Of a stretch of DNA of 64,000 nucleotides, positions 38,088 to 47,800 are shown piece by piece. Source of the stretch: Acidisoma sp. PAMC 29798 (GTDB lineage Bacteria; Pseudomonadota; Alphaproteobacteria; Acetobacterales; Acetobacteraceae). A program made the translations under genes and the position numbers. The DNA lies in the NCBI RefSeq assembly GCF_030252425.1, contig NZ_CP126995.1, forward strand, positions 1 through 64,000. The letters are read 5' to 3'. The notes beneath the pieces were generated by a model. The model did no database searches. It was given only the letters and a program-made list of their open reading frames with translations, and was not told where the DNA came from. Numbering within the stretch: the first letter of the stretch is position 1; the number at the start of each line of letters is the position of its first letter.

Positions 38088-38600
38088 TCAATTACAGATC
38101 TGCGCGTCTCCTGAAGCCGTGCCGCTCGGACCCAGAGAACAAAGATCATAGTCGTGGCCACTTCTTTCCGAAGGGTCGCGATAGACATATGCATGGTTCC
38201 AGGGATCGACCGGTGCTTGCGTCGATTGTACATACGGCCCGTTCCAGTTCGCGACGTCGGGCGGCGCTTCTACCAAAGCACCCAGTCCTTGCTCCGTTGA
38301 TGGATAGGCCCCGACATCGAGCTTGTACATGTCCAGGACGGATGCCAGCCGGGCGATCGACTGATGCGCGATGGAAACGCGCGCACCGCCAAGCTGGCGT
38401 AAGACGGCGGGTGCGACAAAGCCGATCAATAATCCTAGAATGACGATCACGACCAGAAGCTCAAGGAGGGTGAAGCCCCGTTCCCTGTGTGCATCATCCG
38501 GTGCATCGACAGGATGCGCGTCCTTGCCGAGAAGACACGCTTTCGCACGGCTTCGTGACCGAGTAAGATCCCGCAAAATTGCGCCGAAGGCTGCTGCCAT
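38088..38600 (-). CDS. gspG: Major pseudopilin, with an unusually long leader
   Basis: This major subunit of the pseudopilus has 170 aa from the ATG used. The prepilin site is RG-FTLLELLVVIVILGLLIGFVAP. The mature domain has YPSTEQGLGALVEAP, NWNGPYV and DPWNHAYVY, the GspG signature with the calcium loop. The leader is 42 residues long, against about 6-15 in most GspG proteins; an in-frame TTG shortens it to 34 and no nearer start exists. It is on the opposite strand from the main gsp operon. Confidence 0.92.
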   Translation of the reverse strand: MAAAFGAILRDLTRSRSRAKACLLGKDAHPVDAPDDAHRERGFTLLELLVVIVILGLLIGFVAPAVLRQLGGARVSIAHQSIARLASVLDMYKLDVGAYPSTEQGLGALVEAPPDVANWNGPYVQSTQAPVDPWNHAYVYRDPSERSGHDYDLCSLGPSGTASGDAQICN

Positions 38601-38601
38601 T

Positions 38602-39012
38602 ATGATCCCTTTTCTCTCGTGCATGGCGCTGGTCGCGTCGATCTACTCATTGCCACCCCGTGTTCTGCCAGCCATTCAAGCCGTGGAAGGAGGCCATGTG
38701 GGCGACATCCACAACAATCTTGATCGCTCACAAGACCTAGGCGTCATGCAGATCAACACGCTGTGGGTTCACCCACTTGCTCTTTACAGCCATCGGACCG
38801 ATTTGGATGTTCGCATGCGGCTGATTACCGATCCATGCTTTAACATCGCAGCGGCTGGGGCGATTTTGTCCAGCTATCTCAATGAAGAAAGCGGTGACCT
38901 TATGCGCGCGGTGGGCGATTACCATTCCCACACGCCCTTGCTCAATGTCTCGTATCGCGCCGAAGTAATGCGTTCCGCCAGAAAACTTTTCGCACCTGAA
39001 CGGAGTCGTTAG
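38602..39012 (+). CDS. Small lytic transglycosylase, 136 aa
   Basis: The protein has a short hydrophobic N-terminus (MIPFLSCMALVASIYSL), then an SLT-type domain with AIQAVEGGHVG (catalytic Glu), DLGVMQINTLW and a cysteine at ITDPCFNIAAAGAIL. This resembles the VirB1/PilT-associated transglycosylases that locally open peptidoglycan for envelope machines. The start chosen lies one base from the gspG start on the other strand, so promoters would lie inside the opposite gene. An ATG at 38623 is an alternative. Confidence 0.8.
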   Translation: MIPFLSCMALVASIYSLPPRVLPAIQAVEGGHVGDIHNNLDRSQDLGVMQINTLWVHPLALYSHRTDLDVRMRLITDPCFNIAAAGAILSSYLNEESGDLMRAVGDYHSHTPLLNVSYRAEVMRSARKLFAPERSR

Positions 39013-39025
39013 ACGCGGATTTCGA

Positions 39026-40183
39026 TCAACGTGGCGTCGCGACCAGATCAAGGTGATCCACTGCGCGCTCCACAACGACGCTCAGGATCCTATCTACGGT
39101 CTCGTGTGGCGCGCGAAGACTGCCGTCCGGCTCGACAACCGACAGGTTGTAGTCCAGGCTCATCAGCCACTCCAAGTAGTCTTTGCCCGTGATGCCGGAA
39201 ATACCCGGCATCATCGTTGGGCTGAATTCGCTGACTATGACGGGACGATGGCACCGGATCGTCTCTAAGCCCCCGAGCAAAGCGTTATATTCGGCGCCCT
39301 CGACATCGACCTTGATGAAATCAATTTTCTCATGTGAATCGATAAGCGAATCAAGGCGGACGCAGGCTACCGTCTCCGCATCCAAAAGCTGCCGGACTTG
39401 TGCGGGTAAGCCGGATGTCGTGCCGTTCGAATGCGAAGTGTTCAGGATGAGAAGTCCTGCATCACGCCCCGCTGCCGTTTGCAGGATCCGCACATTGTCA
39501 AACCCGTTTGCGCGGCGGCTGGCTTCGACAAGGCGGACATTGCGTGGATTTGGTTCGATGGCCAGGACGCGTCCGGCGGGCCCGACAAGCGCCGCAGACA
39601 GCATCGTAAAATAGCCGATATTGGCGCCGATATCGACGACGCTCATGCCGGGTTTAAGCAAGGACTTAAAAACGTGAGCGACCTCGCGCTCGTAATTATC
39701 CTCGCGGACGTATTTTCCAACGGAAGCATCATCTGACGACGAGTAAATCGAAAACTCCGCCAGACGAGTGAGCACGACGTTGTCCGACAGTGCGGCATTG
39801 CCGAGACGCCGACGCGTGAACTCAAGACTCGTGAGGTAGCTCGCAACGATGCCCGACAGTTCTTCTCCAGCGCGGCTCGAATGACCGCGCCACTCTTCCC
39901 GATTAGGCATGCGACCGAGCAAGAGCCGAAAGCAGGCAAGGATATCCGAGTCCGTCGCCGTATCGCTATACGGAGAGTCCCACGGCGTCAGCCCGGTTGA
40001 GCGCGCGTTACGCTGTCTTATGAACGGCAATCGGATAGGACCTGCTCCATTTGGAACGGATTGTCTGCAAAGATGGTGGTATGCCAGCGGACCCCAATTG
40101 TCGAGGGTGACCCAGCATGTGGCTACGACGGCCTTGCGCGGCGTGACGGACACCGGCAAAAATAGTCTCGGTTGGCTCCTCAA
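39026..40183 (-). CDS. FkbM-family methyltransferase with an N-terminal helical domain
   Basis: The C-terminal half is a complete FkbM methyltransferase: MSVVDIGANIGYFTML (SAM site), VLAIEPNPRN, and IDFIKVDVEGAEYNALLGG. Before it, about 90 residues (DSDILACFRLLLGRMPNREEW and SYLTSLEFTRR) resemble the helical DUF4214-like domain often found in polysaccharide enzymes. The frame opens at TTG (385 aa). The first 60 residues are not conserved-looking, and the true start may be downstream. It converges with the transglycosylase and is divergent from the giant glycosyltransferase, whose own FkbM domain is related. Confidence 0.82.
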   Translation of the reverse strand: MRSQPRLFLPVSVTPRKAVVATCWVTLDNWGPLAYHHLCRQSVPNGAGPIRLPFIRQRNARSTGLTPWDSPYSDTATDSDILACFRLLLGRMPNREEWRGHSSRAGEELSGIVASYLTSLEFTRRRLGNAALSDNVVLTRLAEFSIYSSSDDASVGKYVREDNYEREVAHVFKSLLKPGMSVVDIGANIGYFTMLSAALVGPAGRVLAIEPNPRNVRLVEASRRANGFDNVRILQTAAGRDAGLLILNTSHSNGTTSGLPAQVRQLLDAETVACVRLDSLIDSHEKIDFIKVDVEGAEYNALLGGLETIRCHRPVIVSEFSPTMMPGISGITGKDYLEWLMSLDYNLSVVEPDGSLRAPHETVDRILSVVVERAVDHLDLVATPR

Positions 40184-40206
40184 GCGCCAATCGCGGGAGG
40201 CTTGTC

Positions 40207-43200
40207 GTGACGTTTGTGTCTTATGCCCAGAATTTCGAAGACGTGATGCTCTGGCGGGCCTTGTCCGACGTCAAGAACGGTTTCTACATCGATGTCGGCG
40301 CCGCCCATCCCGACATCGATTCCGTGACTCGCGCTTTTTATGATCGCGGCTGGACAGGACTTAATATCGAGCCGACGACCGAATATAGCCTGCGCCTGGC
40401 CGCCGCCCGTCTGCGCGACCGCAATCTTCGCGTGGCCGTCGGCGCGCAACCGGGCCGCGCAACCTTGTTCGTGGTGGATGGCACCGGTTTGTCCACGCTC
40501 GACGAATCGGCTGTTCCAAGCTTGCTCAACGCCGGAATGGAGGTGCGCCGAGACGACGTCGAGGTCACAACGCTTGCCGATCTTTGTCAGCGTTACGCCC
40601 CTGCGGACGTGCATTTTCTGAAGATCGATGTCGAGGGCGCCGAACGCGCCGTTCTCGTCGGAGCCGATTTTGGTCAATACCGGCCTTGGATCGTCATCGT
40701 TGAAGCCACGGCCCCTATGTCGACGATCGAGGTGCACGCTGATTGGGAGCCGCTGCTCCTTCAAGCCGGCTACAGCTTCGTCTGGTTCGACGGTCTGAAC
40801 CGCTTTTACCTGGCCGACGAGAAGCGTCCTGCGCTGGCAGCGGCGTTTCGAACCCCGCCCAATGTGTTCGATGACTTCATTCGCGCGAATGACAGCGAAT
40901 GGGCCCGCCGTATTCATCAAGCGGAAACCCGCGCGACAGCGCTTCTTGAACGGGCCCAAACCGTAGAATCGCGCCTACAGGAAGCGGACTTGCGCATCGC
41001 GCGCGAAGTGGCGGCGGCCAGCACGCAGATCAAGCAACGCGACGTGGAGATTTCAAACCTGCGTGCCGCCCTACGCTCCGAAGAGCAGATGCTGGAAGCC
41101 GCGAAGGCGACCGCAGTGGCGGCTGAGTCGCGAGCGATCGCTCAATCCAGCCGCGCCGAATCCGACTCGGAACGGGCGTCGATCTATCAACGGAGAGAGG
41201 CGGAGGCCCGCGAGGCATTCGAGGCGATTCGCGGCAGCACTTCCTGGCGCGTGACCGCTCCACTGCGCCGGTTGCGTTCCAAGCCGACATCACCCGGACC
41301 GGTTCTAAGCGATGCGGTATCCGAGCCCGCCTCTCTCCCAGTGCCGAGCGCGCCGATCACACCACGGTCCATCACGCTGCCGGTGCTTCCGCCGCCGCCA
41401 CCGCAGTCCTTCCTGGGTCAAAACCGGCTTACGATCCACCAGTTCCACTCGGGCTCGGCCGTCGGCGACGCAATTACGAATGCCATGTTTCTGATGCGCC
41501 GCACCTTGCGCGCGATGGGCTACGAAAGCGATATTTTTGTCGAGCATCGGGACCCGATGTTGGATGCGGAGCTGCGCCTCATGGGCGAATTGCCAACCCA
41601 TGATCGTTACATTCTCATCGTCCGCTATTCCATGGGTTTCGATGCCTTCGGCCGGATTGCTGCCTTGGCCGCGCCCAAGATTCTTCTTTATCACAATATT
41701 ACACCGCCCGAGTTCTTCGAGGGCGTTCCGTCCTTGCAGCACTATACCGCCCTCGGCCGCGCCCAACTGCCCGAGTGGCGCACACGCGTTGTGTCCTCTC
41801 TTGCCGACAGCGACTATAACGCCATCGAGCTTCGCAATCTGGGCTTCGATCCCGTTCAGACCTGCAGTCTTCTGCTCGATATCGATGAAATCGGCGCACG
41901 TGCGGCGCTTCATACAGCGCCAGAAGGCAAGGTCTTCACCATTCTTTTCGTTGGCCGTGTCTGCGCATCCAAGGCCCAAGCTGATCTCGTCGAGATTTAT
42001 GCGGCGTTTCGCACAGGCTTCGACAAGCCCTCGCGGCTGGTCCTCATTGGTCGGCACGGTGGCGACGAAGATGTGTATCTCGAAGGCGTGAAAGCGCGCA
42101 TCGCCGCGCATCACATCACTGATCATGTCGTGCTCACCGGCCTCATTTCGGATCAGGCGCGCGATGACTGGTATGCTGCGGCGGATGTCTATCTGTCGAT
42201 GAGCCTGCATGAGGGCTTCGGCGTGCCACTGGTGGAAGCCATGGCCTTCGATCTTCCCGTGTTGGCGCGACCGGCAGGGGCTGTGCCCTATACCCTCCGT
42301 GGCACCGGCGGCCTTCTTGAGGATGACAGCACCGACGCGGTCGCCACCAGACTGCTCGCTCTGGCGGAAGATGCCGAAGAGCGCGGTCGCATGCGCAGCC
42401 TGCAGCGGTTGGCTCTTCAACGGTATTCGTTGGACCATCAAAGACCGTCCTTGATCCAGGCACTTGCGGCGGCGGGCGCCGCGCCCCCTATCGCTGCAGA
42501 CGCGCGAAGGGCGCTGCTGGCGAATGCGCGTTTCGCGGTCACCGGACATGTCAACGGCAGCTACAGTCTGGCGGCTATTAATCGCGGTCTCGCCCTCACC
42601 TTAGACGAGGCGAAGCGCGGATCGGTGCGGCTATTGCCTGTCGAAGGCGCACCTACGGACATGTTGGGGCAGGTGCCGGAAGCGGAGAGGCCATCATTGA
42701 CTGCACTGGTCGCTCGACGAAAACCCGAGACCGGCCCTGAAATCGTCATCAGCCAGCACTACCCCGTCTTTGTTCCGCCCGACGGCGGTGATCTGCGTCT
42801 CGCTTTCTTCTTCTGGGAAGAGTCCGTCGTTCCGACTGCCACGATCGCAGTGCTAAATGCCTCCTTTCGTGGCGTTCTCGCGCCGTCGCGTTTCGTAGCA
42901 AAAGTGCTTCGCGATTCCGGTTTGACGATCCCGTTGCGCGTGGTTGGTTACGCGCCCCGATTGGACTCTTTCCGTGCCATTGGCGCGGCGCGTGCCTCCC
43001 GAGGCGACCGGCCCTTTACTTTTCTCCATGTCTCATCCGGGTTTCCCCGCAAAGGCATCGATGTGCTCCTGGCGAGCTACGCTGAAGCGTTCCGAACCCA
43101 GGACGACGTCCACCTGATCATCAAGACCTTTCCTAACCCGCATAACGAGGTCGCGGCCCACATCGCGGATCTGCAAGCGACCAACGCGGATCTAGGCAAG

Positions 43201-44760
43201 ATTACGCTGCTTGATCAAGATATGGATGAGAATGATCTCATGGCGCTTTATCGCGATGCGGATGCCATGGTTCTGCCAACGCGTGGTGAAGGCTTCAATC
43301 TGCCCGCCGCCGAAGCGATTGCCGCAGGATTGCCGGTGATCGTCACTGGCTTCGGTGGTCATATCGATTTCTGCAGCGCGGATGTCGCGCGTTTGATCGC
43401 CTATCGCTTCGGTCTTTCCGGTAGCCATCTCGCGAAGTCGGGCTCCATCTGGGCAGAGCCTGACGCCGCCGATCTGACGCTCGCCCTGCGGGAGACCTTC
43501 GGCAGAGAGCCGGTCGCGGCAAGGGTGTTGACGGTCGGAGATACAGACGCTTTCGCCCGGCGCGTGGCAGAGGCCGCCATCGATATCTTAATGATGCCGC
43601 CGCCGCCGCCGATGCGGCTGGGCTGGATGTCGAGCTATGACGTTCGCTGCGGCATCGCCGAATACTCGCGCCACCTCCTCCACGCCCTCCCGGCCACGGA
43701 TCGAACCGAGACCGTGACTGTCTTCGCCGATGCGAGGACGACCTCGCAATCCATTACCGACAGCGGCATCAAAGTGATGGCGAGTTGGGAACTCGGCATG
43801 CCCGACGGCATTCGGCAGGTGGAACATACCATCGCCGCCGAAGACCCGCATGTTCTCGTCATTCAGCATCAACCCGGATTATTTCAATGGCTGGAGCTTG
43901 CGCAACTTGTTTCGTCGGCCGCACTGCGTGCACGCATCCTCGTCGTGGTGCTGCATTCGACAACGCGCATTCTGGATGTTCCCGAAGACGAGCGCTCACC
44001 AATCATCACAGCATTGAGTGGCGTGACGCGCGTCATCGTGCACACGCTGGATGACCTGAACCGCCTAAAACGACTGGGCTTGGTCGAGAATGTGACGCTT
44101 TTAGCGCATGGTGCGCGGGTGCCAGACGCCGAACCGATACCGGCGCGGATCATCACCCCCAGCTCTTTTCCCGTCATCGGGTGCTACGGCTTTTTTCTAC
44201 CGGACAAGGGCGTGCCGCAGCTTATCGAGGCGGTGGCGATGCTGCGCGAGCACTATCCGAGCGTCAGGCTCCGCCTCGTCAACGCCGATTATGGAATCCC
44301 TGAATCCGCCACCGAGATTACGCTCTGTAAAGCCTTGGCTGACAGTAAAGGCGTTGCCGACGGCGTCGAATTCCATACGGATTTCCTTTCGCACGAAGAG
44401 TCACTCATGCTCCTGGCAGGCTGCGACATCGTGGCGTTGCCCTACCAAACATCAAAGGAAGCTTCCAGCGCTGCCCTCAGAACCGCGCTCGGCGCCGGTG
44501 CCCCGGTGATGGTGACACCTCTGGCGCTGTTCAGTGAGGCCGCCTCGGCGGTGGCGCGATTCAGCGGCACCGACTCCGCGAGCATCGCCGATGGTATTGG
44601 CGTCTTGTTGCAAGACCAGGCGCGGCGTCACGCGCTCCAACATCAGGCGCGTGCCTGGCTTGAGGAGCGAGCCTGGCCGTCCGTCTCGCAGAGATTTCAT
44701 GATATGCTGTTGGGATTGCATATCCAAACATCGCTTCAACCGGCCGAGTTGTGCCGTTGA
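40207..44760 (+). CDS. Giant methyltransferase-coiled coil-triple glycosyltransferase, 1517 aa
   Basis: This is probably a multifunctional polymer-assembly enzyme. Residues 1-215 are an FkbM methyltransferase (SYAQNFEDVMLWRAL, GFYIDVGAAHP, LKIDVEGAERAVL). Residues about 225-345 form a charged heptad-like coiled coil ending in STSWRVTAPLRRLR. GT-B unit 1 (about 405-765) has FVGRVCASKAQ and EGFGVPLVE. Unit 2 (about 785-1120) has HVSSGFPRKG and EGFNLPAAE. Unit 3 (about 1135-1510) has GWMSSYDVRCGIAEYSRHLL, GFFLPDKG and a less typical SKEASSAALRTALG acceptor site. The GTG start has GGGAGG upstream. The substrate is unknown. Confidence 0.88.
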   Translation: MTFVSYAQNFEDVMLWRALSDVKNGFYIDVGAAHPDIDSVTRAFYDRGWTGLNIEPTTEYSLRLAAARLRDRNLRVAVGAQPGRATLFVVDGTGLSTLDESAVPSLLNAGMEVRRDDVEVTTLADLCQRYAPADVHFLKIDVEGAERAVLVGADFGQYRPWIVIVEATAPMSTIEVHADWEPLLLQAGYSFVWFDGLNRFYLADEKRPALAAAFRTPPNVFDDFIRANDSEWARRIHQAETRATALLERAQTVESRLQEADLRIAREVAAASTQIKQRDVEISNLRAALRSEEQMLEAAKATAVAAESRAIAQSSRAESDSERASIYQRREAEAREAFEAIRGSTSWRVTAPLRRLRSKPTSPGPVLSDAVSEPASLPVPSAPITPRSITLPVLPPPPPQSFLGQNRLTIHQFHSGSAVGDAITNAMFLMRRTLRAMGYESDIFVEHRDPMLDAELRLMGELPTHDRYILIVRYSMGFDAFGRIAALAAPKILLYHNITPPEFFEGVPSLQHYTALGRAQLPEWRTRVVSSLADSDYNAIELRNLGFDPVQTCSLLLDIDEIGARAALHTAPEGKVFTILFVGRVCASKAQADLVEIYAAFRTGFDKPSRLVLIGRHGGDEDVYLEGVKARIAAHHITDHVVLTGLISDQARDDWYAAADVYLSMSLHEGFGVPLVEAMAFDLPVLARPAGAVPYTLRGTGGLLEDDSTDAVATRLLALAEDAEERGRMRSLQRLALQRYSLDHQRPSLIQALAAAGAAPPIAADARRALLANARFAVTGHVNGSYSLAAINRGLALTLDEAKRGSVRLLPVEGAPTDMLGQVPEAERPSLTALVARRKPETGPEIVISQHYPVFVPPDGGDLRLAFFFWEESVVPTATIAVLNASFRGVLAPSRFVAKVLRDSGLTIPLRVVGYAPRLDSFRAIGAARASRGDRPFTFLHVSSGFPRKGIDVLLASYAEAFRTQDDVHLIIKTFPNPHNEVAAHIADLQATNADLGKITLLDQDMDENDLMALYRDADAMVLPTRGEGFNLPAAEAIAAGLPVIVTGFGGHIDFCSADVARLIAYRFGLSGSHLAKSGSIWAEPDAADLTLALRETFGREPVAARVLTVGDTDAFARRVAEAAIDILMMPPPPPMRLGWMSSYDVRCGIAEYSRHLLHALPATDRTETVTVFADARTTSQSITDSGIKVMASWELGMPDGIRQVEHTIAAEDPHVLVIQHQPGLFQWLELAQLVSSAALRARILVVVLHSTTRILDVPEDERSPIITALSGVTRVIVHTLDDLNRLKRLGLVENVTLLAHGARVPDAEPIPARIITPSSFPVIGCYGFFLPDKGVPQLIEAVAMLREHYPSVRLRLVNADYGIPESATEITLCKALADSKGVADGVEFHTDFLSHEESLMLLAGCDIVALPYQTSKEASSAALRTALGAGAPVMVTPLALFSEAASAVARFSGTDSASIADGIGVLLQDQARRHALQHQARAWLEERAWPSVSQRFHDMLLGLHIQTSLQPAELCR

Positions 44761-44840
44761 TAGAAGAACTGAACACTTGTATCCCTCGTTAGTGAAATTT
44801 TTCCGCAAGTTTTGCTGCCTTGCGCGACGATAGGGGCCAA

Positions 44841-47800
44841 ATGATCGACGAGATCATAGTGTCTAAAATCAAACGACTCATGCGCATTCCCAGGCAGAAG
44901 CTGCGTACAGCGGTCAAGATTCTCCGTTACCAGCGCGCCGACCTGTTGCCCTTGTTGACAAGAAATCTCAATCCCACACGCAGCGCTCGCATAAGGGCGC
45001 TCGAAGCCGAGCTTAACGCCGTACGTCACGCCTTCCCTAGTCAGTACGCCGCCCCTGCGATCCTCCCAGCCTCAGCCATTCCTGAGGTCGGGACCGTCGT
45101 CGTTTCCGTCATCATTGCAACTGACCACAGTGAGCCGGCCTATCTCGCGGAGACAATCGAAAGTCTTCGTTGGCAAACATCTCCGAACTGGGAGGCCATC
45201 CTTTGCGTCGTCAAGGCGGGCCCGGATGGCGCGCCAGTTAGCCGTCCTCGCCAGGTGCCGCAGACCTGGCGAGACTCGCGGGTCGTTCAGCTGGCGGGGG
45301 CATCGACGTCCCACGGCGCGGCTCTTCAGCAGGCCGCGCGACAGGCCAAGGGCGATTTCATCCTCGTGCTCGATGCCGGCGACCTGCTCGTTAAAGATGC
45401 GATCTCGGTCTTGGTCGCTCAGATAGCCTGCTATCCGGATTCGATTATCATCCACGGCGATGAAGTTCGCCGAGGGCGTGCGGCGCCCATCGATATCGTG
45501 ACCAAGCCGGCTTGGTCGCCTGACCGGCTCGCGAGCTACAACTATTTCGGCCGTCCGACCGCGCTGAGGCGCGAAACGGTCTTGCGCGCCGGAGGTTATG
45601 CCGAGACGTTAGGCGCGGCCGCTGAGTGGGACATGGCGCTTAGGCTGACAGTGCCCTTTGCGGACAGTTTGCGCGCACCGAGCCTTCGCCATGTTTCAAG
45701 GGTCTTGTGCCATCGACTTCATGACAGCGACCGTCCGCAGCCGCATGACACGCGCTCGGCGCCGTTTCGCCTGGTCGCGGAACGTCATTGGTTACGACAG
45801 GGAGTCCTTGCGGACATTGAGACCTTGCCTGACGGCATCCAGCATGCCAGTTGGCCAATCCGTCAGCCGCCGCTCGTGTCTGCGATTCTCGCAGATATGC
45901 ATGACGCACCTTCGCTGCGCGTCCTCTACCGGGGCATGGCGGAGGCGGTCGCTGCTGGAGCGATCGAACTCGTTATCATAGATCATGGAAGGCAGGAGCC
46001 GGAGCTTCTCGCACTACACCAAGCTATCCAGGCCGCGGGTGGCAAGGTGGTGCGCCCGGCCGCCGACGGCGGCTATTATCGGGCCTGCAATCTTGCCGCG
46101 GCAACCGCCAGCGGGGCGCTTCTGCTTTTCCTACGAAGGGGTGTTGAAATCCACTCGTCAGACTGGTTGGCGGAGCTCGTTCGGCACGCGATCCGACCTG
46201 GCGTCGGTGTGGTGGCGCCCAGGTCCAAACCGGTCGAACCCGGGCGGCTCGCGGCCTTGGGAAATCCACTCGGCGTCGCGGGGCCGTGCCATATCGTCAG
46301 GCGAACGGTGTTCGAGCGTATCGGCGGCTATGATGAGCGCTTCCAGGCGACGCATGGCGAGATGGCATTCTGTTTATCCGGCCGTGCGTTCGGTTACCGC
46401 ACCATTTGTCTAGAGGAAGTGCTGTTCTCGTATGATCGACATCGGTCTCCGGAGGACTCAGCCGATGACGCAGCTATGCTGGCTTTGCGCATGGACGCGC
46501 TGGGCGCCACGGATCATCTGGATCCCGATCCTGATCTTCCCGTTCGGGCAACCCTACCTCATCGTGGCGATCTACCTCGGCAGTCCAGAATTCCGGACTT
46601 GAACGACGATCATGCCATGCGCTGCTGCCTGGGGCGGCGTGTCACAGATATCATCGTAGAGGCGGACGGAGATCGCCGCATAGATGATGTTCTGGCCGCC
46701 GCTAGATTTGTCATCACGCTGTTGCGCCGTCGCGATGCCCTGAGCCGGTTGTTTCCAATGGCCTTATCCGATGGTGTGCAAGGGGCATTCGCGCAGTGGC
46801 TGACGCGCGATGATGACGAATCGCTCGGTCTCGACCTTCGCGAAAAATGTATGATCCGCAAGGCATTCGAGTTGGACCTCTCAAAGAGAGGTCGCCAGGT
46901 GGCCTTTTACAGTGAGAACTTGCGGACATCTGAACCGCTCTTTCTTTTGCCGGACGGACGGTGCGCCTTGGCCGCGACCCTTGTCGTCGCGGTCGAAGCC
47001 AAATTGCTGACACGTGAAGAACTCTGGTGGACTCTACTTCAATCGGCCGAATGCGTGGGTGCAGAATTGATGCAGACGTGGCTTTACACGCCGGAGTGGC
47101 AGACCGCGTTTCCAGCAGGACTGAATGCCGCCGGGAAGGAGCACGTCGTCCAGTGGATCCACGACCGCTTCAAAATGGATGCTAGACTCTTCGATGGTCT
47201 GTCCTGGCCGCTGCCAGCGCGACGCAAGCCCAGCGATCCGGATCCGCGTGTCTACCAGAACGACGAAGTTTTGCAGAACCCTTCAGTTGTCAATGGGGTC
47301 AATATCTTTGCCCATTTCACTTACCCCTCGGGGCTGCGCGCGTCAGCGGAAAGCCTTGTCGATAGCCTGCAAAGCTGCGGCGTCGCGACATCGTTGCGAA
47401 ACGTACCAGTGAATCTGTCTTGGGATGAGCCGGAGTTCGAGCGCTACAGCGGTCTCGAGCGATATGACGTGTCGATTATTCATGTGCAGCCGGAACCATA
47501 TTTCACCGAAGTCTTTGCACGATCGGGCCTGCGGGAGCGCTCACCCATGACCTATCGCATCGGGTACTGGTATTGGGAGTCGGAGGATGTTCCCGATGCC
47601 TGGGACGCGGCAGCCGCGACGTGCGACGAACTTTGGGTCGCAACGACCTTCGTGAGCAATGCGTTGAAGTCTCGTTACACGAAGCCGGTTCGGGTTTTGC
47701 CGCCCGGCATCCAGATTCCCGACTTTCATCTGCTTGCGCGGTCGCATTTTGGACTACCCGAAGAAACGTTCGTCTTTCTCTCGGTCTTTCATCTGACGAG

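Noticed and set aside
41305-42549. 414-codon minus-strand frame inside the 1517-aa gene
   Set aside because: It is the shadow of a certain coding region, and no domain is visible.
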